9,693 bases of DNA. It comes from an uncultured Actinomycetes bacterium (GTDB taxonomy: Bacteria; Actinomycetota; Actinomycetes; Nanopelagicales; Nanopelagicaceae). This document shows positions 5,018 through 9,693 of this stretch, piece by piece. Position numbers and translations under genes: made by a program. Where the stretch lies: assembly GCA_903953805.1 (NCBI GenBank), contig CAJBLC010000056.1, positions 1-9,693 of the forward strand, read 5' to 3'. The notes beneath the pieces are model-generated. The model saw only the letters and a list, made by a program, of their open reading frames with translations. It made no database searches and was not told the DNA's origin. Positions within the stretch are counted from its first letter, which is position 1. Every line of letters begins with the position of its first letter.

Positions 5018-5695
5018 TTGAGTAAGAAAAATTTTTTGGTGGAGTTCCTGCGTCCTCATCGAACCATCCCTCAGGTTCCTTGGACAGCTAAGAGCCGCTG
5101 GGACCTTTCACCACTACGTGTCACCATCTTGGTTATTGCTCTCTTCTTCTTTGGACTTGGCGACGCACTCCTTATCCAATCTCATACAGGTAATGCACCT
5201 TGGTCGGTCTTTGCCCAGGGGCTCTCCATTCATACTGGATTAGATCTGGGAATCTGCACATTTATTATCTCGGGATTCATCCTTCTTCTGTGGTGGCCTC
5301 TTGGTGAGCGTCCCGGTTTCGGCACTCTTGCGAACATGGTTGTTATCGCTATTGGAATTCAAGTTGGGGTCGACTCCTTCCCAGTCCCCCATCATGTCGC
5401 CATTGGAATTCTCTATGACTTCATCGGTATCGCATTCGTAGGAATCGCATCCGCCTTCTACATCACCTGTGGACTTGGACCCGGCCCCCGTGATGGCCTG
5501 ATGACATCTCTTCACAACAAGACCGGTATTCGTGTCAGCCGCATTCGCCTCATGATTGAAGGCGGCGCGCTAATCTGCGGTTGGTTCCTTGGTGGAAGAT
5601 TAGGAATCGGCACCGCTCTCTTCGCGCTGCTTATCGGTCAAGCGATCGCGATATCCCTTGGCGCAGTCTCGAAAATCAATAAGTCACTCCAGTGA
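5018..5695 (+). CDS. YczE/YitT-like integral membrane protein
   Basis: 225-residue membrane protein of the YczE type. Hydrophobic segments fall at about 33-53, 74-94, 101-120, 126-150 and 178-217 (the last probably two helices). The hallmark GLGPGPRDGLM lies at 152-162, after the fourth segment. GDALLIQSHTGNAPWSVFAQGLS at about 48-70 is also typical. Family knowledge: B. subtilis YczE sits beside the surfactin locus and affects surfactin production, but its molecular activity is unknown. The TTG start at 5018 follows the preceding stop by five bases; the first 30 residues are a polar cytosolic extension. The stop overlaps the GTG start of the TipAS gene (GTGA at 5692-5695), implying translational coupling. 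Its linkage to a drug-binding domain and an exporter suggests a role in antimicrobial response (inference). Confidence 0.8.
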   Translation: MSKKNFLVEFLRPHRTIPQVPWTAKSRWDLSPLRVTILVIALFFFGLGDALLIQSHTGNAPWSVFAQGLSIHTGLDLGICTFIISGFILLLWWPLGERPGFGTLANMVVIAIGIQVGVDSFPVPHHVAIGILYDFIGIAFVGIASAFYITCGLGPGPRDGLMTSLHNKTGIRVSRIRLMIEGGALICGWFLGGRLGIGTALFALLIGQAIAISLGAVSKINKSLQ

Positions 5696-6054
5696 ATCAT
5701 TTTGACGAGGAAGTGAAGGTTCGGTGGGGCTCCACTCAGGAGTTCGCTGAATCTCAATCTCGTACGTCTCGATACTCAACTGAAGACTTTCAAGCGGCAA
5801 AGGTCGATCAAGAAGCTGCTACTGAGCTCTTTGTCTATGCCTTTGGTAATAGCCTTCCGATCCATTCAGAGAAGGCCCAGGAGGCAGTCAAGGCCCACAG
5901 GGATGCAATATCGAAATGGTTTTACGAATGCTCTATCGAGATGCAGAAGCAATTAGCAGCTATGTATATCGCCGATCAACGCTTTAAGGAATATTACGAT
6001 GGTCGAGTTCGAGGACTAGCTCAATATGTCCACGACGCTATTATGATTCAATGA
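5692..6054 (+). CDS. Stand-alone TipAS antibiotic-recognition domain protein
   Basis: 120-residue protein that consists of a TipAS domain alone. Recognisable blocks are EEVKVRWGSTQEFAESQSRT (6-25), the EAVKAHRDAISKWFY segment (about 64-78) and LAAMYIADQRFKEYYD (about 88-103), followed by GLAQYVHDAI. Family knowledge: TipAS is the C-terminal domain of the Streptomyces MerR-type activator TipAL, where it binds thiopeptides such as thiostrepton. TipAS translated alone sequesters the drug. Here no MerR helix-turn-helix is encoded upstream; the preceding gene is a membrane protein. It therefore probably acts as a binder or sensor rather than a DNA-binding regulator. GTG 5692 overlaps the YczE stop, and its own TGA overlaps the ATG of the EamA gene (ATGA at 6051-6054), so expression of the three is coupled. 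The ligand is unknown; family members bind varied hydrophobic molecules. Confidence 0.82.
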   Translation: MNHFDEEVKVRWGSTQEFAESQSRTSRYSTEDFQAAKVDQEAATELFVYAFGNSLPIHSEKAQEAVKAHRDAISKWFYECSIEMQKQLAAMYIADQRFKEYYDGRVRGLAQYVHDAIMIQ

Positions 6055-6944
6055 CCACAAGTTCTAAGAGTTGGCTCCCAGGATTTATTGCACTTGGCAT
6101 CACCTGGGGAAGTTCATTCCTCTTTATTAAATGGGGACTGCTCACCCTCTCCCCGGTTGGAGTCGCATTCTTCCGCGGTTTAATCGGTGGGTTAACTCTG
6201 ATGATTTATTGTCTCGCCACTCGCTCCCCACTCCCAAAGCGAGTAGTTGAATGGGGCCATTTGGCAGTTGTGGCCTTTCTTTTGAATTCAGCTCCAGGCT
6301 ACCTTTTCGCTGTTGGTGAGACCCATATCAGCAGCGTTATGGCTGGGCTCCTTAATGCGACCACGCCACTTATGACCGTTCTTGTCATTAGCTTTGGATT
6401 CAGGGAGCAAAAGGTAAATAGTAATCAACTCGTAGGAGTAGCAATCGGTTTTGCCGGTATCGCTCTCGTAACTGGAGCCTTTTCATCTAGCCAGCGAAAT
6501 GATTGGCGTGGGTATGTTGCCCTACTGGTTGCGACATTCTGTTACGGAATCTCCGGACCTTACTCAAAGAAATATGTGAGTAAGTTGGAATATTCAGCTT
6601 CTTCGCTCGCCGCTGCTCAGGTGAGTTCATCAGCGATCCTGCTTCTTCCCTTTGCACTTTTCTCGCATCCAACTCATGCCGCATGGACTCTCAAGTCAGT
6701 CCTTGGAATGCTCATACTTGGCTCCTTTGGAACTGGGTTCGCCTACATCTGGCACTTCCGAAATATTCGTTTAGTTGGAAGCGCGGTTGCAAGCACGGTT
6801 ACATACATAACCCCAGTTGTCGCAACAATCCTAGGCATTCTCTTTTTGAAGGAGCCGTTCAAAGTAAGCCAAGTTATTGGCGGACTATTGGTGCTGCTGT
6901 CAGCGGCGATGGTTCAGCAGCGAGTGAAGTTAATCAAGTCCTGA
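6051..6944 (+). CDS. EamA/DMT-superfamily transporter
   Basis: 297-residue inner-membrane protein with the ten-helix, two-repeat EamA architecture. Repeat 1 spans about 11-142; it starts GFIALGITWGSSFLFIKWGL and includes GETHISSVMAGLLNATTPLMTVL. Repeat 2 spans about 153-290; it contains TFCYGISGPYSKKY, GSAVASTVTYITPVVATILGILFLKEP and VIGGLLVLLSAAMV. Family knowledge: DMT/EamA carriers export amino acids, metabolites or drugs and exchange nucleotide-sugars; specificity cannot be read from sequence. The ATG overlaps the TipAS stop by four bases (ATGA). Its stop directly abuts the stop of the convergent arsC (6944/6945), leaving no room for a terminator between them. Context with TipAS makes export of the TipAS ligand an attractive but unproven idea. 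Confidence 0.88.
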   Translation: MTTSSKSWLPGFIALGITWGSSFLFIKWGLLTLSPVGVAFFRGLIGGLTLMIYCLATRSPLPKRVVEWGHLAVVAFLLNSAPGYLFAVGETHISSVMAGLLNATTPLMTVLVISFGFREQKVNSNQLVGVAIGFAGIALVTGAFSSSQRNDWRGYVALLVATFCYGISGPYSKKYVSKLEYSASSLAAAQVSSSAILLLPFALFSHPTHAAWTLKSVLGMLILGSFGTGFAYIWHFRNIRLVGSAVASTVTYITPVVATILGILFLKEPFKVSQVIGGLLVLLSAAMVQQRVKLIKS

Positions 6945-7346
6945 CTAAGCAAGGAGTTCGGAGAGCAGAGCTTCTACCCGATCCTTGATATCGTCTCGAA
7001 CTTTGCGGACGACATCTAAATTCTGGCCAGCAGGATCTTCAAGTACCCAATCTTCATAGCGCTTGCCTGGGAAGAATGGGCAAGCATCGCCGCAACCCAT
7101 GGTGATCACGGCATCTGATTCGATGACAGCCTCAGTAGTAAGAATCTTTGGTTGCTGATTTGCGATATCGATTCCAACTTCGGCCATCGCTTCAACGGCT
7201 ACTGGGTTAATGGAATCTTTGGGTTCCGATCCGGCCGAGAGAACTTCGACTCGGTCTCCCCCAAGTTGGCGCATAAAGCCGGCAGCCATCTGTGAGCGAC
7301 CAGCATTATGAACACAGACAAAGAGGACAGTTGGTTTCTTGGACAA
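6945..7346 (-). CDS. arsC: Arsenate reductase, LMW protein-tyrosine-phosphatase type
   Basis: 133-residue ArsC of the low-molecular-weight PTP fold. The P-loop is VCVHNAGRS with Cys11 and Arg17, the arsenate-binding CX5R motif. MGCGDACPFFPGKRYEDW supplies Cys85 and Cys89, and ED-P-A at 103-106 holds the general acid Asp104. The 'CGDACP' loop is typical of actinobacterial enzymes; reduction may use thioredoxin through C85/C89 or mycothiol/mycoredoxin (family knowledge, not distinguishable here). It reduces arsenate to arsenite in the cytosol. No arsenite pump (arsB/acr3) or arsR lies in the window, so it is an orphan unless they are elsewhere. The start is TTG 7346, supported by GGAGAG four bases upstream and by the family N-terminus K-P-T-V-L-F-V-C. 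It is divergent from the nitroreductase gene across 53 bp. Confidence 0.9.
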   Translation of the reverse strand: MSKKPTVLFVCVHNAGRSQMAAGFMRQLGGDRVEVLSAGSEPKDSINPVAVEAMAEVGIDIANQQPKILTTEAVIESDAVITMGCGDACPFFPGKRYEDWVLEDPAGQNLDVVRKVRDDIKDRVEALLSELLA

Positions 7347-7350
7347 TTAA

Positions 7351-7356
7351 CTCTCC
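7351..7356 (-). promoter_or_regulatory. Shine-Dalgarno of arsC (GGAGAG)
   Basis: GGAGAG, four bases (ttaa) before the TTG start, decides this non-ATG start. The spacing is slightly short. Confidence 0.55.
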
Positions 7357-7387
7357 AATGATCGATCTAATGCTAACGAACCAGGGA

Positions 7388-7393
7388 TAAGGT
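7388..7393 (+). promoter_or_regulatory. -10 box of leaderless nitroreductase gene (TAAGGT)
   Basis: TAAGGT (TANNNT) is followed by ttcccc and the ATG at 7400. The same bases contain AAGG, which could be read as a weak SD with a spacing of eight, so the leaderless reading is not the only one. Confidence 0.42.
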
Positions 7394-7399
7394 TTCCCC

Positions 7400-8182
7400 A
7401 TGGCCACATCAAAGAGCTCATTAACAGGAGAAGAAATCTCTACATTTTTGGCATCTCGTAGAAGCACCAGAGATTTTCTGCCGGATCCCATCCCAGAGGC
7501 CCTTCTCAATCAAATTCTGACTGACGCCCTCACTGCTCCTAGTTGGTCAAACACTCGCCCATTTAAAGTGGCCGTCGCTTCAGGTGCGCAGCGCGACCGA
7601 ATTAGTGCTGAGTTTTTAGCTCGGTGGGATTTCCTCTCAAAGAATCTCAAGCGTGGTTGGAAAGGCAAGGCAACGATCGCTTTGAAGCGTTACGGACTGC
7701 CGACAAGTAATCGCTTGGTAAGCAAGGCTTATCACGAAGATCTCAAGCCAGCATCGATGCGCCTTGGCGCCGAACTCTTCGGCACTCTAGGAATTGCCCG
7801 CGATGACCGCAAAGCACGTGATGCGTGGTGGGGTACGAATTACAATTTCTATGGTGCTCCAACTGAACTCTTTATCTATGTTCACAAGAGTTTGGATATC
7901 TTCGCAGCAAGTGATGCAGGTTTGATGATGGAGAACTTAGCTCTATCTGCACATGCGCACGGGCTTGGTGTCTGTATGCAGGGTGCCGTCTCGATTTGGG
8001 ATGATGTTGTTCGGAAAGAATTTGAAATATCAAAGAACTATCGATTGTTATGCGGCATCGCCATCGGTTATCCCAGCGCTAAAAAAGATAATACTTTCAA
8101 GGCTCATCGAATCAGCCCTGAGGAGATGCTCTTTGCGCCTAAATCTTCTGACACTTTGGGCAGAAGTGCGACGAACGATTAG
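7400..8182 (+). CDS. Nitroreductase-family FMN oxidoreductase
   Basis: 260-residue NAD(P)H:FMN nitroreductase-fold protein. The N-terminal FMN phosphate motif is RRSTRDFLPDPIPEALLNQIL (about 20-40, R-R-S-x-R-x-F). It is followed by APSWSNTRPFKVAVASG (45-61), where SWSNTRPF fits the flavin-contacting S-x-x-N-x-x-P segment. The later blocks are FAASDAGLMMENLALSAHAHGLGVCMQG (about 168-195) and the C-terminal GIAIGYPSA (about 224-232). Family knowledge: these enzymes reduce nitroaromatics, quinones or enones; the physiological substrate is rarely known. An insertion-like polar stretch (about 73-125) is longer than in minimal NfsB proteins. Its last 14 codons overlap the 3' end of convergent mutM (8139-8182), so its C-terminal tail is encoded antisense to the MutM zinc finger. 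It is divergent from arsC. Confidence 0.9.
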   Translation: MATSKSSLTGEEISTFLASRRSTRDFLPDPIPEALLNQILTDALTAPSWSNTRPFKVAVASGAQRDRISAEFLARWDFLSKNLKRGWKGKATIALKRYGLPTSNRLVSKAYHEDLKPASMRLGAELFGTLGIARDDRKARDAWWGTNYNFYGAPTELFIYVHKSLDIFAASDAGLMMENLALSAHAHGLGVCMQGAVSIWDDVVRKEFEISKNYRLLCGIAIGYPSAKKDNTFKAHRISPEEMLFAPKSSDTLGRSATND

Positions 8183-8963
8183 CGAATTTAATTCGACGAA
8201 TTAGCTTCCCACACCGGGGGCAGGGTTCATCCTCTTGGCCGTAAGCATTGAGTGAGATATCAAAATATCCACTCTCGCCGTTGACATTGATATAGAGCTC
8301 ATCAAAGGAAGTCCCACCGACTTCGATGGCCTTTGCCATCACCTCTTTTGCTGACTCCAGAACTCGTTCGACCTCAGCCGATCTCATCTCATTTGCGCGC
8401 TTCTCCGGGTGGACTTTCGCTAACCAAAGTGACTCATCGGCGTAGATATTTCCAATCCCAGAGACGATATTCTGATTGAGAATGGCCGTCTTAATCGCGA
8501 TATTTCGACGTTGAATATCTGAGATGACCGATTTCTGATCGTACGAATCCTCAAATATGTCCGGGGCTATTGAAAGCACCGAAGTGGGCACTCCATCAGC
8601 TATCTCCTCAATAGAAACCCAGCCGAAGGTCCTTTGATCATTGAAATGAAGCTCGGAATTCTTTAACCCTTTGCGCAGCCTAAATTTTGCCCTCGTGTGG
8701 CGATCATCTACTGGGTTTATGAGGAATTGACCTGACATCCCCAGGTGGGCAGCGATCACTTCTGGGCGATTGAGAACAAACCACAAGAACTTCCCGCGAC
8801 GCCGAATATCCAAAATTCGTGCGCCTTCAATCGATTGAAGTTTGCCGATGCTTCTTGGGTTAAGTGCACGTGGATGAAGTTGCTCTGCCTGCTTGATGGT
8901 TCGTCCAACCGCATGGGTCAGTAATCCCCTTCGGACAGTCTCAACCTCTAGTAATTCAGGCAT
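8139..8963 (-). CDS. mutM: Formamidopyrimidine-DNA glycosylase (Fpg/MutM)
   Basis: 274-residue bifunctional DNA glycosylase/AP lyase that removes 8-oxoguanine and formamidopyrimidines. The N-terminus MPELLEVETVRRGL provides the catalytic Pro2 and Glu3. Lys58 in RRRGKFLWF is the conserved phosphate-contacting lysine, and HLGMSGQF (73-80) is the intercalating-loop segment. The helix-two-turn-helix has GIGNIYADESLWLAKVHP (about 168-185). The C-terminal zinc finger has C248-x2-C251 and C268-x2-C271, with Arg263 in NRSSHFCPKC. All key residues are present, and length matches E. coli MutM (269). Nine bases separate it from the upstream DUF4287 stop; TAAAAC before the ATG is a poor -10, so it is probably co-transcribed with DUF4287. 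Its last 44 bp overlap the convergent nitroreductase gene, including the second Cys pair of the finger. Confidence 0.96.
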   Translation of the reverse strand: MPELLEVETVRRGLLTHAVGRTIKQAEQLHPRALNPRSIGKLQSIEGARILDIRRRGKFLWFVLNRPEVIAAHLGMSGQFLINPVDDRHTRAKFRLRKGLKNSELHFNDQRTFGWVSIEEIADGVPTSVLSIAPDIFEDSYDQKSVISDIQRRNIAIKTAILNQNIVSGIGNIYADESLWLAKVHPEKRANEMRSAEVERVLESAKEVMAKAIEVGGTSFDELYINVNGESGYFDISLNAYGQEDEPCPRCGKLIRRIKFANRSSHFCPKCQKI

Positions 8964-8972
8964 TAATTCGTT

Positions 8973-9185
8973 TTACAAGCCATTCTTAGCGCGAAATACA
9001 TGGACGAGAGCGTTTGCATGGCCATGGCCCATCTCGAACTTCTCTTTAAGGTGCGCAACTTGTTCCATGTGCGCAAGTTTTGCGACCTTCTTCAGCTCTT
9101 TCATCCAATATTCAATCGGCTTGCCATACTTCTTCTCAATTGAAGGAAAATATGAGGCCGGGCCAGTAACTTTTTTCTCTGCCAT
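8973..9185 (-). CDS. DUF4287 small protein
   Basis: 70-residue protein matching DUF4287: SYFPSIEKKYGKPIEYWMKEL (residues 11-31), then AHMEQVAHLKEKFEMGHGHANALVHVFRAK (38-67). The MGHGHANALV signature is diagnostic of the family. Family knowledge: function unknown; the domain also occurs fused to DUF5655, and its all-helical sequence suggests a small ligand- or nucleic-acid-binding module (inference). Start ATG 9185; TACGCT six bases upstream suggests a leaderless message. mutM starts nine bases after its stop, so the two probably form an operon. A 16-bp inverted repeat (9214-9229) covers the expected -35 area of its promoter. Confidence 0.88.
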   Translation of the reverse strand: MAEKKVTGPASYFPSIEKKYGKPIEYWMKELKKVAKLAHMEQVAHLKEKFEMGHGHANALVHVFRAKNGL

Positions 9186-9191
9186 AGGTCC

Positions 9192-9197
9192 AGCGTA
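9192..9197 (-). promoter_or_regulatory. -10 box of leaderless DUF4287-mutM operon (TACGCT)
   Basis: TACGCT (TANNNT) on the minus strand is followed by ggacct and the ATG at 9185. TTCCCT at 9220-9215 would be the -35 at 17-bp spacing, but is a poor match. Confidence 0.48.
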
Positions 9198-9213
9198 AAC
9201 CAGGATCCTACGA

Positions 9214-9229
9214 AAGGGAATCTTCCCTT
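9214..9229. repeat. Inverted repeat between the ASCH and DUF4287 genes
   Basis: AAGGGAA (9214-9220), TC, then TTCCCTT (9223-9229) is a perfect 7-bp dyad. Transcribed, it could form a short hairpin after the ASCH stop, but only three T follow on the minus strand, so it is a poor terminator. As DNA it covers the -35 position of the DUF4287 promoter and could be an operator. Confidence 0.5.
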
Positions 9230-9233
9230 GAAA

Positions 9234-9479
9234 TCATCGCACGTCTCCAATTCTTTGGATAAGTTCGAAATATAAGAGGACTATGCGAGTGTCATCGGTT
9301 ATCTCAAGACCCTGTCTCGACCAATATCGGAGGTGGCTTACTCGATAGTCATCGCCTGAAAGATCACCCTCGCCCTCAGCCAAAGCAAACTCATCAGGTA
9401 CATCCGCAAAGCGAACTACCTCAACTTTTGTTGCTTGAATAGTGGCAATATGTCTGCCCTCACTGTTAAGGACAGCCAT
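9234..9479 (-). CDS. ASCH-domain protein, N-terminally short
   Basis: 81 residues from ATG 9479. The sequence AVLNSEGRHIATIQATKVEVVRF followed by VPDEFALAEGEGDLSGDDYRVSHLRYWSR (about 28-56) is the second half of an ASCH domain: 'vl-d--G-p-a-i-tt-V----f--V---FA--EGEGD-S---WR--H--f'. Family knowledge: ASCH is a PUA-like beta-barrel fold thought to bind RNA or modified nucleotides, and one ASCH enzyme is an N4-acetylcytidine amidohydrolase. Typical proteins are about 140-150 residues, with a G-x-K-x-T/E pocket motif before this region. That part is absent here, because the upstream gene ends only 31 bp before the ATG. The gene is therefore either a genuine short form or a 5'-truncated remnant. 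A GGTGAG stretch just before the ATG may serve as SD. Confidence 0.65.
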   Translation of the reverse strand: MAVLNSEGRHIATIQATKVEVVRFADVPDEFALAEGEGDLSGDDYRVSHLRYWSRQGLEITDDTRIVLLYFELIQRIGDVR

Positions 9480-9510
9480 TTTCTCACCATTGGAAATCCC
9501 ATCGCTATAA

Positions 9511-9693
9511 CTACCCTTTTTCTCCGGCCCTGAGGATCTTCTCCATAGGGCGTCCCTTTGCTAGCTCGTCAACCAACTTATCCATGTAGCGAATCTTCTT
9601 CATCAATGGATTTTCGATCTCTTCTATTTTTACGCCACAAATTGATCCTGTTATGTATTTAGCGTTCGAATTGAGCTTTGCACTCTTGAAGAA
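9511..9693 (-). CDS. C-terminal part of an unidentified protein
   Basis: The last 60 residues of a gene entering from beyond the right edge. The sequence contains KYITGSICGVKIEEIENPLMKK (about 13-34) as strand-like then helical text, and ends IRYMDKLVDELAKGRPMEKIL followed by RAGEKG and TAG at 9513-9511. The tail is charged and predicted helical (DKLVDELAKG), with a single Cys. I do not recognise the family with confidence and assign no function. Codon choice and composition look like its neighbours. The ASCH gene begins 31 bp downstream on the same strand, so they may share a transcript. Confidence 0.6.
   Translation of the reverse strand, partial: FFKSAKLNSNAKYITGSICGVKIEEIENPLMKKIRYMDKLVDELAKGRPMEKILRAGEKG

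Noticed and set aside
5240..5515. Minus-strand 91-codon frame inside the YczE-like gene.
   Set aside because: Asp/Asn/Ser-rich antisense shadow of membrane-protein codons with no SD and no domain.
7306..7509. Minus-strand 67-codon frame spanning the arsC/nitroreductase gap.
   Set aside because: It overlaps both better-supported genes in other frames and has no recognisable sequence.
1..9693. CRISPR arrays, insertion sequences, tRNA genes, attachment sites or prophage signals.
   Set aside because: No spaced direct repeats, transposase motifs, cloverleaf sequences or phage genes were found by eye on either strand.

Overview
The window looks like chromosomal core from a small, compact, moderate-GC (close to 50 % by eye) actinobacterium. 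The evidence is mostly protein-level: a 42-residue Cys-rich protein of a type I associate with actinobacteria, a cytoplasmic YceI without signal peptide, an ArsC with the CGDACP loop, and MutM beginning MPELLEVETV. Gene packing is very tight (overlapping stops, intergenic gaps of 0-50 bp), which suits streamlined planktonic lineages such as Nanopelagicales (acI). That placement is inference. There are no rRNA or tRNA genes, transposase genes, CRISPR arrays or phage genes.

Layout, left to right. (1) 1-290 minus: 5' end of a DUF3445 (heme-dependent oxidative N-demethylase alpha-like) gene, divergent from yaaA (336-992). (2) A DinB-fold protein (1027-1515) converges, with shared stop bases, on a tiny Cys-rich gene (1512-1640 minus). 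(3) A 183-bp intergenic region carries a perfect 22-bp palindrome over the -35 box of a yceI gene (1824-2366), which ends in a clear intrinsic terminator. (4) A DUF1801/YdeI-type protein (2412-2990 minus) is divergent from a peptidase S51 plus GNAT pair (3024-3740, 3748-4302). A second GNAT (4307-4762 minus) converges on the first. (5) A tightly coupled plus-strand operon (4824-6944) encodes a small membrane protein, a YczE-like membrane protein, a stand-alone TipAS drug-binding domain and an EamA/DMT exporter. (6) A thioredoxin-fold-independent, LMW-PTP-type arsenate reductase (6945-7346 minus) is followed by an FMN nitroreductase (7400-8182) whose 3' end overlaps mutM (8139-8963 minus) by 44 bp. 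DUF4287 lies upstream of mutM. (7) The right end has an N-terminally short ASCH-domain gene and the C-terminus of an unidentified gene, both minus.

Functionally this is a neighbourhood of stress, damage and detoxification genes: peroxide/iron (YaaA), thiol/DinB chemistry, YceI, oxidised-base repair (MutM), arsenate, nitro-compounds, acetyltransferases, peptidase S51, and a putative drug-sensing/export operon. I see no single biosynthetic pathway.

The strongest non-gene signal is a recurrent start-site architecture. Seven genes on both strands have a TANNNT hexamer followed by exactly six bases and then ATG or GTG, with no Shine-Dalgarno in between. This is the geometry expected of leaderless mRNAs. 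Genes inside operons or with a longer leader (yceI, arsC, the Cys-rich gene) instead have SD-like sequences.
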